A stretch of 64,000 nucleotides of DNA from Allium sativum (taxonomy: Eukaryota; Streptophyta; Magnoliopsida; Asparagales; Amaryllidaceae): assembly GCA_030737875.1 (NCBI GenBank), contig CM060912.1, positions 456,138,310-456,202,309 of the forward strand, given 5' to 3'. Numbering within the stretch: the first letter of the stretch is position 1; each line of letters opens with the position of its first letter. The notes below the pieces were generated by a model. That model was not told the origin of the DNA. It saw only the letters and a list, made by a program, of their open reading frames with translations, and searched no databases. Position numbers and translations under genes: made by a program. Below, piece by piece: positions 48,078-59,251 of the stretch.

Positions 48078-51000
48078 ATGTCCCAAGAACTTAACTTGCC
48101 GGAAGGGGTGCCAATACCTGGTTGGTTTAGACGGTTCTTAGAAGCAAGAGCCACTCAGCCAGGTCCTACCGTTCCTCCTCCCCCAGCTGCCGGAAATCAT
48201 CCAGCTGCAGCGGCACCTTTTCCTCCACCTCCTCCTCGGGGAAACACGTTTGCTAAGATATGTAAAGATTTTAAAGCTATGGGAGGAAGGGATTTCCATG
48301 GAACTGAGTCCTTCGTAGCAGCTAGAAATTGGCTGAAAGAAACGGAGGACCTATTCATCATCTTTGAGGTAGAAGATAGACAAAAAGTACAACTGGCGGT
48401 ATGGCTATTGAAGGGCGAGGCTTCCTACTGGTGGGAAGTCACTAATGCTGAAAGACCAGTGGAGACATGGGAGGACTTTAGGGCAAGGTTTGAGACTAAA
48501 TTTCTCTCGGATGCGGAAAGAAGTTTGCAGTTGGAAAAATTCTTATTTCTTAAGCAAGGGGACAAGACAGTCAGGGAGTATGTGAATCAGTTCGATGAGC
48601 TGGCTAGGTTTGGGCTTGACCTAGTCAACACCCCGCACAAGAAGGCTCTCCGTTTCGTCAAAGGGTTAAATGAGCCATTACACAGTTTGGCCATGACCCA
48701 TATACCCATGGGAGCCACGTATGAAAGATTGGTGCAAATGGCATTGCTGAATGAAGAGGACAAGGGCAAGAAGAAAGAGGGTTTGCAGCCCAAGAAGACA
48801 GACTTTAAGAAGGGCGGGAAAGGCAACAAAGAGAAGAGGAAGTGTAATTTCTGTGGCAAAGTGGGGCACTTAGTAAAGGACTGCCGGAAAAAGAAGGCCA
48901 AGGAGAATGGTGGGTGCTTTTCTTGCGGTGAGACAGGCCATAGGGCTAAGGACTGCCCAAAGAAACGAGGACAGGGGCAGAGGGCTGGATCCACCCCAGG
49001 GGCACAGGTTCATGTGCTAGAAGCGCCACCTCTGCAACAGCGAGGTATAAATACTTCTGTAGAAAGTGTAGTTTATCTTTATGATCACCCCGTTCGCACT
49101 TTATTTGATTCTGGCGCATCACACTCCTTTATCTCGTCTGCTTTAGTAGAATCTCTGCACCTAGAAACTAGTATGGTAGAGGACCCCTTAATTGTTTCAA
49201 ACCCAATTGGGGGCCCAGCTCATTTGTCTATGATCTGTGTGGGATTGAAAATTTCTATTCTAAGTGTAGAATTTCAATGTAGTGCCTTTGTTTTGGGCTT
49301 TTCGGGGTATGGTTTGATTTTGGGTATGGATTGGCTATCCAGTAATGGGGCCATCCTTGATTGTGAGAAAAGGGTTGTTAGGCTCCTAACCCAGCTCGGT
49401 AATACTTTGGAAATTTCTTGTAATCCCTCGTATGCGGTTATGCTTAGTTATCTTGAATCGCTAGATGCCTCTGTTGAAAATTTGCAATCAGTTAGAGTGG
49501 TCCGGGAATATCCGGATGTCTTCGAAGAGGTGAAGGGCTTGCCTCTGAAGCGGGAAATAGACTTCCGTATATATCTTGTAGATAATGCAAAGCCCATTGC
49601 GTTGCCCGTTAGACATATGGCTCCACGAGAGAGGAAAGAGCTCAGTAAACAGATTAAAGAGCTTCTAGAAAAGGGGTTCATTAGGAGGAGCATTTCAGAA
49701 TGGGGCGCTCCGGTGGTGTTCGCTACAAAGGCGGATGGTTCACTCCGTCTATGTGTTGACTATAGGGAGCTCAACAAGCTAACGAAAAAGAATAGGCATC
49801 CTCTCCCTAGAATTGACGATTTATTTGACCATCTTGTAGGAGCGTCTGTTTTCTCCCAACTCGATTTAGCAACCGGTTTTCATCAGCTAAGGGTGGCTGA
49901 AGATAGCATCGATAAAACGGCGTTCAGAACCCCAGACGGTTTCTTTGAATGGCTTGTCATGCCTTTCGGCTTGACAAATGCACCTGCGTACTTCGTGGAC
50001 CTAATGAGTAGGGTATTTAGAGATTTCCTCAACAAATTCGTAGTGGTCTTCGTAGATGATATCCTTATCTTCTCAAAGAGTGAAGAGGAACATGCTCAGC
50101 ACCTAAGGGCAATCATGGAAACTTTGCGAGTCCATCAACTAAAAGCCAAATTCTCCAAATGCCACTTTTGGAGAGAAGAAGTGAGGTTCCTTGGGCACAT
50201 AGTATCCAAACAAGGGTTAGCAGTGGACCCTGCGAAGGTAGTGGCGGTACAAGATTGGAAGACACCAAGGAATGCAACTGAGGTCCGAAGCTTCCTAGGA
50301 CTAGCGGGTTTCTATCGAAAGTTCATAAGGGATTTTGCGAAAATCTCAGCTCCGCTCACAAAATTGACTAAGAAGAATCTAGTGTTTAATTGGGATTTGG
50401 ATTGCGAGTTTGCTTTCCAACGACTAAAAAGGGCTCTCACAACAGCCCCAGTTTTGACGCTGCCAGATGGGAGCAAGATGTTCACTGTTTATACGGATGC
50501 ATGTGGGACAGGGCTAGGCGCCGTCTTAATGCAAGAAGGAAGGGTAGTAGCTTATGGCGGGAGGCAGTTGAAGGTGCACGAAAAGAACTACCCAACCCAC
50601 GATCTTGAGTTAGCCGCCATCGTCTTTGCACTCAAGTCTTGGCGACACTATCTCCTAGGTGAGAAGTTCGAACTTTACACTGACCATAAATCGTTGAAAT
50701 ATCTTTTCTCGCAGAAAGATCTTAACTTGAGGCAACAAAGATGGATGGAGTTTCTTGCCTCGTACGATTTCGAAATCTCCTATACTCCGGGCAAAGGCAA
50801 CGTAGTGGCAGACGCGTTGAGCCGAAAGAAATTGACCCTAAGCCCGTTGTTTGTTGAAAGACAAAGCCTAGAGTTTATAGCCAGCTTCGACTTTAGGCCT
50901 TCCTCCGATTTCGTACCGGGCTTGCTAGCATCTCTCGAAGTGCGCCCGACTTTAGTGGATTCAGTAGGGACAACACAACGCGAAGACCCTCAGCTTGTGG

Positions 51001-52424
51001 AAATAATTGATAGGCTAATTAGGGGTGAGACTTCAAGTCACCTCAACAGATACTCCATCGACGATAGGGGTTTGCTAAGGCGAGACGGAAGACTATGCGT
51101 CCCACAGACAAAAGATTTAGTAAAGAAGGTTCTCGAGGAAGCGCATCATTCCAAGATGACGATACACCCAGGCGGAGATAAAATGTACAAAGATATAAAA
51201 AGGACTTTCTTCTGGAACGGCATGAAGAAGGACGTGGCAGAATTCGTTTCTAAGTGTATGGTGTGCCAACAGGTTAAAGCGGAACAGAAAAAGCCTGGCG
51301 GACTACTACATCCTCTGGAGGTCCCGCAGTGGAAGTGGGATAGCATCTCAATGGACTTCATTGATGGGCTGCCTAGGTCTAGGAGAGGCAACACTAGCAT
51401 TTGGGTAATAGTGGATAGGCTTACTAAAAGCGCCCACTTTTTACCTGTCAAAAGTAAAAGAACTGCCTCATCCCTAGCATCACTTTACCTTAAGGAAATC
51501 GTTCGACTCCATGGGATACCATCTAGCATTGTTAGTGACCGAGACCCCATCTTCACCAGTGAGTTTTGGCGGAGTCTGCAAGAAGCAGTAGGAACGCAGT
51601 TATGCTTGAGCACAGCCTATCATCCCCAAACCGACGGCCAAACAGAGAGAGTGAACAGAGTTTTGGAAGACCTTTTAAGGCTATGCGTCCTTGACTTCGG
51701 AGGGACATGGGAAGACCACCTTCCTTTGGTGGAATTTGCCTACAACAACAGCTATCAAGCAACCATCGGAATGGCGCCCTTCGAAGCTTTATATGGAAGA
51801 CCGTGTCGATCGCGCACTTGTTGGTGGGAGTCCACGGATAAGCTCATACTTGGACCAGATATGATCCGAGAGACCTCAGAGAAAGTAGACTTAATACGAA
51901 GAAGGATGAAGACGGCCCAAGACAGACAAAAGTCCTACGCCGACAAAAGGAGAACCGACCTTGAATTTGAAGTTGGAGACAGAGTTTTTCTCAAGGTATC
52001 ACCGCTAAGAAACGTTATTCGTTTTGGAACCACAGGAAAGCTAGCGCCAAGATTCGTAGGGCCATTCCCTATTATCGAGAAGATTGGGAAAATGGCCTAT
52101 AGATTAGAGCTACCCGAGAAGTTGGCTGGAGTCCACAACGTCTTTCACGTTTCACATCTCCGAAAATGTCTGCATGAGTCTGCTGAAGTGGTAGAGCCAA
52201 ATATACTCAAAGAGGCCGAAGTAGAACGCGAAGCAACCATAAGAAAAGTTCCAACCCGCATCTTAGGAACAGAAGTGAAGAGGCTACGCAACCGCGAAGT
52301 CAAGCTCGTCAAAGTCCAGTGGAGCGACGCCGAGGAAGACGCGACTTGGGAAACTGAAGCTAGAATACGTACTGCCTACCCTTTTCTGTTCGAGGGTACA
52401 TCCTTGATCTTTCTTTTTCCTTAA
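48078..52424 (+). CDS. Element II gag-pol polyprotein, full length
   Basis: 1448 codons without a stop; the start ATG aligns with the gag start of element I. Domains by residue: Pro/Ala-rich linker about 28-55; gag core about 60-235; zinc knuckles 256-269 ([14 protein letters not shown]) and 280-293 ([14 protein letters not shown]); aspartic protease with DSGAS from Asp 344; reverse transcriptase about 530-710 with VDD at 659-661; RNase H beginning at the YTDACG Asp 807; integrase zinc region (His about 1023-1030, Cys 1060 and 1063); catalytic Asp 1093, Asp 1154, Glu 1190 (D-35-E spacing); group-II-like chromodomain about 1390-1440 (LVKVQW, ATWE, YPFLFEG). All catalytic residues I can check are present. 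Gag and pol lie in one frame, so regulation of their ratio would not be by frameshifting. Product cleavage would yield particle protein, protease, RT/RNase H and integrase. Confidence 0.96.
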   Translation: MSQELNLPEGVPIPGWFRRFLEARATQPGPTVPPPPAAGNHPAAAAPFPPPPPRGNTFAKICKDFKAMGGRDFHGTESFVAARNWLKETEDLFIIFEVEDRQKVQLAVWLLKGEASYWWEVTNAERPVETWEDFRARFETKFLSDAERSLQLEKFLFLKQGDKTVREYVNQFDELARFGLDLVNTPHKKALRFVKGLNEPLHSLAMTHIPMGATYERLVQMALLNEEDKGKKKEGLQPKKTDFKKGGKGNKEKRKCNFCGKVGHLVKDCRKKKAKENGGCFSCGETGHRAKDCPKKRGQGQRAGSTPGAQVHVLEAPPLQQRGINTSVESVVYLYDHPVRTLFDSGASHSFISSALVESLHLETSMVEDPLIVSNPIGGPAHLSMICVGLKISILSVEFQCSAFVLGFSGYGLILGMDWLSSNGAILDCEKRVVRLLTQLGNTLEISCNPSYAVMLSYLESLDASVENLQSVRVVREYPDVFEEVKGLPLKREIDFRIYLVDNAKPIALPVRHMAPRERKELSKQIKELLEKGFIRRSISEWGAPVVFATKADGSLRLCVDYRELNKLTKKNRHPLPRIDDLFDHLVGASVFSQLDLATGFHQLRVAEDSIDKTAFRTPDGFFEWLVMPFGLTNAPAYFVDLMSRVFRDFLNKFVVVFVDDILIFSKSEEEHAQHLRAIMETLRVHQLKAKFSKCHFWREEVRFLGHIVSKQGLAVDPAKVVAVQDWKTPRNATEVRSFLGLAGFYRKFIRDFAKISAPLTKLTKKNLVFNWDLDCEFAFQRLKRALTTAPVLTLPDGSKMFTVYTDACGTGLGAVLMQEGRVVAYGGRQLKVHEKNYPTHDLELAAIVFALKSWRHYLLGEKFELYTDHKSLKYLFSQKDLNLRQQRWMEFLASYDFEISYTPGKGNVVADALSRKKLTLSPLFVERQSLEFIASFDFRPSSDFVPGLLASLEVRPTLVDSVGTTQREDPQLVEIIDRLIRGETSSHLNRYSIDDRGLLRRDGRLCVPQTKDLVKKVLEEAHHSKMTIHPGGDKMYKDIKRTFFWNGMKKDVAEFVSKCMVCQQVKAEQKKPGGLLHPLEVPQWKWDSISMDFIDGLPRSRRGNTSIWVIVDRLTKSAHFLPVKSKRTASSLASLYLKEIVRLHGIPSSIVSDRDPIFTSEFWRSLQEAVGTQLCLSTAYHPQTDGQTERVNRVLEDLLRLCVLDFGGTWEDHLPLVEFAYNNSYQATIGMAPFEALYGRPCRSRTCWWESTDKLILGPDMIRETSEKVDLIRRRMKTAQDRQKSYADKRRTDLEFEVGDRVFLKVSPLRNVIRFGTTGKLAPRFVGPFPIIEKIGKMAYRLELPEKLAGVHNVFHVSHLRKCLHESAEVVEPNILKEAEVEREATIRKVPTRILGTEVKRLRNREVKLVKVQWSDAEEDATWETEARIRTAYPFLFEGTSLIFLFP

Positions 52425-52957
52425 GTTGCGCTTTTATCTATCTTTTTAGGTATATTTCCTTGACCTTATCTTTTAGGTAGAATCTTTTTGGATGGAAACA
52501 TGTAGTTGAAACATGTTATGTATGATGGTTGCAAGTGGTTGCAAGTGATTGCTAGTGGTTGCTCGTGGTTGCATATACACACACAATCTAGCTTTTAGAT
52601 CGGCTCAGTCACTTCATATTGCATATGCATATATGTTTGAATTCGTATATGGTTGAACATTAATGTATTGTCATGTGGATGTTGCATTTGTATTGAATGA
52701 TTGTGCACTCATGTAGAATCAAGAATAGGAAAATTTGCATACATAATGGATTCATGGCACTTACATAATCCGCATTAAGGAGGTCAACTGAATCAGTAGA
52801 CCGCCTGATTTTGCATTAGATAAGTACATGTACACACACACTTCGCATATGATCATGAAGCATTAGAAATCTTTTAAGGACAATGGATGCTCGTGTTTGA
52901 TGGATGAGTAGATGGATGATTGGATGTTAGGATATACATTCCTCCTAACTTGAAGAT
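52425..52957 (+). other. Element II 3' untranslated region, ends abruptly
   Basis: Collinear with element I 42816-43360, but the sequence leaves it after AACTTGAAGATT, before the purine tract. A filler (about 52958-52973) repeating GATGTTTGATGG follows. Confidence 0.8.
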
Positions 52958-52973
52958 TGGATGTTTGATGGAT

Positions 52974-53606
52974 GCTCTGATACCAAGTGAAACGTGAAAG
53001 ACGTTGTGGACTCCAGCCAACTTCTCGGGTAGCTCTAATCTATAGGCCATTTTCCCAATCTTCTCGATAATAGGGAATGGCCCTACGAATCTTGGCGCTA
53101 GCTTTCCTGTGGTTCCAAAACGAATAACGTTTCTTAGCGGTGATACCTTGAGAAAAACTCTGTCTCCAACCTTAAATTCAAGGTCGGTCCTCCTCTTGTC
53201 GGCATAGGACTTTTGTCTGTCTTGGGCCGTCTTCATCCTTCTTCGTATTAAGTCTACTTTCTCTGAGGTCTCTCGGATCATATCTGGTCCAAGTATGAGC
53301 TTATCCGTGGACTCCCACCAACAAGTGGACGATCGACACGGTCTTCCATATAAAGCTTCGAAGGGCGCCATTCCGATGGTTGCTTGATAGCTGTTGTTGT
53401 AGGCAAATTCCATTCTCCCCCACTTAAAAGGATTTCGTCCCCGAAATCTTCAAGTTAGGAGGAATGTATATCCTAACATCCAATCATCCATCTACTCATC
53501 CATCAAACACGAGCATCCATTGTCCTTAAAAGATTTCTAATGCTTCATGATCATATGCGAAGTGTGTGTGTACATGTACTTATCTAATGCAAAATCAGGC
53601 GGTCTA
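52974..53606 (-). other. Inverted patchwork of element II sequences
   Basis: Reading the minus strand from right to left: (a) 3' untranslated region ending in the purine tract AAGTGGGGGAGAA (53609-53413); (b) a jump at TG into the integrase frame at GAATTTGCCTACAAC, about 425 bp collinear with 51729-52154; (c) a jump at GTTTCAC to the LTR end plus PBS (52993-52974, TTGGTATCAGAGC); (d) the filler and the plus-strand 3' UTR. Each junction shows microhomology: TG, GTTTCAC, and ACTG where (a) joins the 3' LTR. The chimeric minus-strand ORF 52874-53413 (179 codons) arises here and is not a gene. Confidence 0.9.
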
Positions 53607-56548
53607 CTGGGCTGTCGACCTGGGCTACCCATGTCGACAGGGCTGTCGACAGCCCTGTCGACAGGGGTGTCGACCTGGTCGAGCCCAGTCAACCTGGCTG
53701 GCCAGGTCTGTGTTTGGTCGAATTTCTGTGGTCTGCTTTGTCACTAGGGCTAGGTGGCAAGTCCTAATTGGTCTCTCTATCTAATGAATGGCTATGATCA
53801 ATCCAAGCAACATCAAGGGTCCTAATCAATTCCTAACCTCTATATAAACAACCCTAGACTAAACCCTAATCTATTCATTCAAAATTAAGAACATAGCCAC
53901 CATGTTGCTGAGGAACGACTAAGAGTAGCCGCCGACTAGAGAGAGAATTAGAAAGAAAGTTCTAAAGCCTAAAGCAATTCAAGCAACCTAAAGCCAATCA
54001 ATTCAACAAAGGAATCATATCTCTTAATTAGAGAATTCGCCGCAACCATTGTAAGTAGAGTATTACTTTGGTATGAATAAACAATTGTGTTAGTTTGTAT
54101 GCTTGAATTGTGGCAATAAATTTATTCATATTTGTGCGTTCTTATCAATTTGAAATATTATATACGTTTGGATATTTATGAATTATGTTATTCATGTTAT
54201 AAAGAACTACATGCGGTAGTTCTATGCAAGTTTACGTTTGGAATATTTCGCAAATCATGTAATCCATGTTGAAGCTACATGTATGTAGTTGATTTAAATT
54301 TATGCAAGTTTGGGGTTTTGCTTCTATGCCACCATGATGTATATTTTTGTGCATAAATCAGTTTGTAAGTAATTGGAATAAGTTTGGTTATTATAATCCA
54401 TAGGAAATTATGTTGAGAATTTGGCATCATGTATTAAGCCATGCTTTTGTACTAGAAAACCTATTTGCAAACTTATGAATATGGCTAGGCTATGAATGAT
54501 ATTTGGCATAATTGAAATCCATAATTAAGTCTATCTTGTTTATAAGAATTATATGATGACATATGTGGTACATGGCTAGGTTAGGTTCATGCTAGAAGTA
54601 TTTATGCCATGCTTATGTTTGACATTATGCTATGTTCATGCTAGAAGTATTTATGTCATGCTTATGTTTGACATTATGCTATGTTCATGCTAGAAGTATT
54701 TATGCCATGCTTATGTTTGACATTATGCCATACTTATGCTAGAAATATTTATGCCATGCTTATGTTTGACATTATGCCTAAATAAGAATATAGGTTCATG
54801 TTGTAGTTAAACCTATGCAAGTTCACATGCTTTGATTCATGTCACCTATGTTGCCACTATGCAAGTACACCAGTTTCTATTTTGTATTTCCAACGTCGTA
54901 TTGCAAGTTCATGCGCTCACTTTCCCCTCTTTGTGTATACGCCATAAGCCTCCCCTTTTCGCAATGGCTAAATTGGGCTTTAAAAGGCTAAGCCCAATAT
55001 ATATATAAACGGACGTGTAAAACGGGGGAAAATAACGTTGGGTTAAAAATTAATTAATGAATGAAAATATAGAATAGAAGGGCCCAAGTTCAAGTATGGG
55101 TTGGGCCCGTGATTGGTGTAACCTTTACACCATTAACTTAATAATGGGCCGCAAATATTTACATATAAGAAATAAAGAAGAATGACAAGATATGTAAATG
55201 TAGAACATACGATGTGTTTAACCCGAGGTTGGATTGAGTTGTGATGTAAACCTGCCCGGAACCGCCCGGCTGTCCAGTAGTCACAACAATACCTATCCAA
55301 TGTGGGAGGTTAAACATGGAGCCCAGCAAGGACCCGAGGTTAGACTGAGTTGTGGCGTAAGACTGCCCGAAACCAACCGGCAACAGGCAGCCACAACAAT
55401 ACCTGTCTAATGTGAGAGGTCAGGGCCTTAATAAGACAATTAAGGCTGAGTCAGGATTGTTAGGATTAAGTGAACTAAAGACTTAATCAAAATGGAACAT
55501 GCTAAACTAAACGGACTGGTGGGGTTAGGTTAGGAAACACTTAACCAACTTGGCATGTTGGCTAGAGATAGAAAACCTAGTAACGGGGGACCCTTTTCAG
55601 CAGTAACCCTAAAAGGTGTATCAGGATACCCTGAAACTAGGCAGGGTGGGGCACGATTACTGGGCTGATTGTAAGAGGTCAAAGCGACGGCGGTGGTGTA
55701 GCAGTGTAGGTTCTAACGGAGTGCGGGCGTGCACACACTCCGGCGCAGAAAAATAAGGCACTGGACACCAGTAGCATACCTGTGCACTCTAAGGTTGTGT
55801 CGGGTTGCCACTATGGGACTTGATACACCCCATGGTGGGACCAGCATAGGTAACTACAGACATTGGGGGTCGTAAGACACATGTAACTATGCGAGTAGGA
55901 GCCGATCATCATAGAATGGATCACATCACCCCGATTATGGGGTGTAAATTGGAAACTAGTTTATATGGGTTCAGAGAATAACATGGGGTACGATAGTATA
56001 TTCGACCCTAGACAACTTAACCAAGTTTATAGTGCATGCCCACTTCTTGTTTATACTTATCATACCCAGTTCTTTATTCATAGACAAAATAGTACTAGAC
56101 TTACTCAGGCTTTATGTCTGACTCTACTTTTCTTTCGTCTTCTTTCTTCCGTTTCCCCCCCCCCCAGGTCCTCAGGGAGGGAACACAGCAGCTTGACCTA
56201 CCTCAACATCCAGCTTGAAGAAGAGAAATGTATTGCTTGGACTTTCCTGTTTTGAACTATGGCTTTGGACAATCCACTATGGGGCTTTTGCAGTTTATCT
56301 ATGTTTTATTTATGCTTCTTTAAATAACGTACTCAAGACAGATTATGAAAGTGTTATGTTATGTTTTTGGAAAGGATGTTGTTGTAACACGTATTTGACT
56401 TTATGAAATAAAAGTTTGTTGTTCTTCCGCTATTTACAAATATGTGTTCTTATATCTGTCTTGTATATCTGTGACTTGTACTTATAAACCTCCACCAAAA
56501 TTAGGGCATTCCCTTTGAGAGTGACCCTAACGGAGGTGGGGTGTTTCA
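53606..56548 (+). repeat. Element II 3' LTR, lacking its first ~275 bp
   Basis: Begins at ACTGGGCTGTCGACC, equivalent to 44950 in the 5' LTR, and is then collinear to the end GTGTTTCA. TATA (53841), 49-bp repeats (54586-54778) and AATAAA (56407) are retained. ORFs at 53547-53784 are shadows. Confidence 0.95.
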
Positions 56549-56553
56549 GTGAC
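56549..56553. repeat. Target-site duplication of element II, right (GTGAC)
   Basis: The pair of 44671-44675. Confidence 0.95.
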
Positions 56554-58503
56554 CATCAAGTTTACACCTTTAGATTTGGATCTATAACATATGTTGTTTT
56601 ATGCAAAATTGTAACTTTGGCCTATGCATGTTTTAGATGTAGAACATCATTCACACATGCAAGTTCACCCCTATGTTAGATCTAGTTTTATCTGTATGTA
56701 TGTTGTGATGTTTTCTCTTTATTTCATGAGTTAGACTATTCGAGTCTAACGTATATTTTACGTTAAACGAACAAACGTACAACGAGGGGTAAAGGGGATA
56801 ATATTAAAAAGATTTAATTGGCATAAATTCTTTAAATGGCATAAAATAAATTTGTGATGAAAATTGGTATGATTTTACATAGCATAAATAGATGGACATA
56901 ATTGATTCAATTATGGGCATAGTTAAATTTGGAATTAACTGAAAATTTGAATAGGGAAAGTAATTCAAATTGGGGAATGATTAATTAGGTGTAATTAATT
57001 GTTTAAGACACGAGGTTAGGCTCTTTTGTGGTGTAAGACTGCCCGGACCCGCCCGGCAGATCCAGCTGCCACAAGTCTAATGTGGGAGGTCTTAGGCATA
57101 AATTAAATATGTAACAATTGTAAAGATACGAGGTTAGGATCTTTTGTGGTGTAAGACTGCCCGGACCCGCCCGACAAATCCAACTGCCACAAATGCCAGT
57201 CTAATGTGAGAAGTTTTTATGAGGTTACGGTCTTAATGAATTTAGAAACACTTAACCAGATAAACATGTAGTGGGGAATGAGGGGTTAAGTGGGTGCCTT
57301 GGGTGGCATGTGGAATCTAGTGGGTGCCTTGGGTGGCATTGGAAATACGATTAGAAACACTTAACCAAAATTTGAAACATGAATAAGAAGTGGGTTAAGT
57401 GGGATGTACTAGAGGGGACCAAGCTTAGGTGGATAGCTTGTGTCAAGTAATAGGGGCCCGTTTCAACCAGTAACCCATACGTATCTTTGTGGGATCAACC
57501 CAAGTCGAGGACAGAACACGCATACTGGGCTTGACTTAAGAGGCCAAACCGGGTTAGCGGTGGCAACGCAAGTCCAACGGGTTCATATGCGTGTGTGGAC
57601 CCGAGCTGGTAGGTAAGACGTTGTTGCATCGTGTAGGTATAAGCCGTGCATTCTTGGTGGTATCGGGTTGCCACTTTGGGGAGTGATACACCCCACTATG
57701 GGGCCAACACGGGTATTTACGAGTTAGGGAGCCGATCGCATGGGGGGTAGTGGGTACACCTAGTGGAGATAGGGGCAGGCGGCACCTATGAAGGCAGCTA
57801 GGGGTGCACGAAACTACCATTATCATTATTAAGTTCTTGTAGGCGGGATCAACCTTAGGGTGACTAGCGGTGGTGCAGTATAGCAAATATCTTATAGTGG
57901 TGGTGCAGTATAGTAATTATCTTGTAGTGGTTTAGGTGCGCTTTAACGATATCGTTGTTCATCTTGTTTCCTTGTTTATTCTGTCATACTCAATTGTTCA
58001 TAGTCATTTCCATATTTTCCAACTTATGCCTTAGCCTAGTTATTTTGGTAATTATATTGTTAAAGTTATCACACTCGCCAGACTTTATGTCCGACCCCCT
58101 TTGTTTCCTCCTCTTTTCATCCTTTTCCCCCTAGGTGCTCAGGTTGGAACTAGCACCAGTGGAGCTTGATTTTGGACTGCTGTTTCTCTGCTTTTAGAAG
58201 ATTGCTTGGATCGCTGAAGTAAAGTTCAGCCTCTCTTATTTATGGCTATTTTGTATTGGGGATTATGTCTTTTAATTTATGTACTTTGAGTTGGTCAAGA
58301 TAGATATTATGTACTTTGGCTCTGGTTTTGATGATGTAATCAAACATATGTGTTTTCCGCTGCAATGAAATAAAGTTTTAAAGTTTTAAGTACTGTTTAT
58401 ATCTGTCTTGTTGTTAAGTTTCTGTTCTATACTCACTTAAAACGCTCCATAGAAGTTAATGCATTCTCTTTGTGAGTAACATTAATGGACGTAGGGTGTT
58501 ACA
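56554..58503 (+). repeat. Element I 3' LTR, second part
   Basis: Continues from CATCAAGTTTACACC, collinear with 36288-38247, ending GTAGGGTGTTACA. It contains the duplicated unit at about 57005-57215 and AATAAA at 58369. Confidence 0.95.
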
Positions 58504-58508
58504 TTTGC
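58504..58508. repeat. Target-site duplication of element I, right (TTTGC)
   Basis: The pair of 34993-34997. Confidence 0.95.
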
Positions 58509-59251
58509 TAAGTTATCTAGTGCTTTGTGGAAATTTTGTTTTACACAATCCTACGCTGATTATTCGTTATTTAGTTATCAGCAGGATGAGGTTTCCTTAT
58601 ATGTACTAGTTTATGTGGATGATTTGATTATTGCAGGTTCCTCACATGATGTGATCTTGAGGTTCAAGCAATACATAAGTACATGTTTTCATATGAAGGA
58701 TCTTGGCATGTTGAAATTTCCCCCTTGTACTGAACTAGCCCGTGCTAATGAAGGGTTGTTTCTTTCTCAATGGAAATATGCTTTGAATATATTGACAAAG
58801 ACAGGAATGTTAGGTTGTAAACCTATTGATACACCAATGGAACAAAATAATCGATAGGCTTAAGCGGTAAATGATCCTTATGAGCATCCGGAGCAATATA
58901 GGCGTTTGGTGGGGCGCTTGGTGTATCTTTCTGTTACTCGACCTAAGTTGAGTTATTCTACTCATACTCTTGCTCAATTTTTGAGTAATCCTCAGGTCGC
59001 AGATTGGGATGCAGCAATCCGTGCCTTAAGATATATTAAAAGTCAACCTGGTTAAGGTAATTTTGTTTGTCCTAGTGATATGCAGTTGACAACTTATTGT
59101 GATAGTGATTGGCCAGCTTGTCCTTTGATGCATCATTCGTTGTCTGGTTATTTTGTGCTTCTTGGTCGCTCTCCTGTTTCCTGGAAAATGAAGAAGCAAC
59201 CAAATGTTTCTCGTTCATTTGCGGAGGCAGAATATCGTTCTATGGCCATTA
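58504..59251 (+). pseudogene. Copia-2 RT C-terminus and RNase H, broken
   Basis: Resumes at KLSSALWKFCFTQS after the TSD TTTGC. Contains LYVLVYVDDLIIAG (catalytic YVDD kept), FHMKDLGMLKF, KPIDTPME, then after stops YRRLVGRLVYLSVTRP, YCDSDWPACP and SFAEAEYRSMA of RNase H. It ends at the terminus of the next LTR, TGTAATGACCC. Stops at 58855 and near 59055. Confidence 0.9.

Larger units (their letters stand above)
44676..56548 (+). mobile_element. Gypsy element II (Tekay-like chromovirus), young, aberrant 3' end
   Basis: LTR 44676-47888, PBS, uninterrupted gag-pol, then a rearranged 3' region and a 5'-truncated LTR 53606-56548, flanked by GTGAC. I count about 17 substitutions between the two LTRs over 2.9 kb (about 0.6%), so it is the youngest LTR element here. 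The outer termini and TSD are normal, so the rearranged copy was probably integrated as such. Confidence 0.95.
34998..58503 (+). mobile_element. Gypsy element I (Tekay-like chromovirus), degenerate
   Basis: Complete structure: LTR 34998-38247, PBS, decayed gag-pol, PPT, LTR 43398-58503 (3228 bp once element II and one GTGAC are removed), 5-bp TSD TTTGC. Pol order (protease-RT-RNase H-integrase) makes it Gypsy; the polyprotein ends in a KLVKVEW...ATWE...YPFLFEG chromodomain-like segment as in Tekay/Del elements. LTRs differ by about 5-6% in the first 170 bp by eye, so it is older than element II. Confidence 0.95.
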
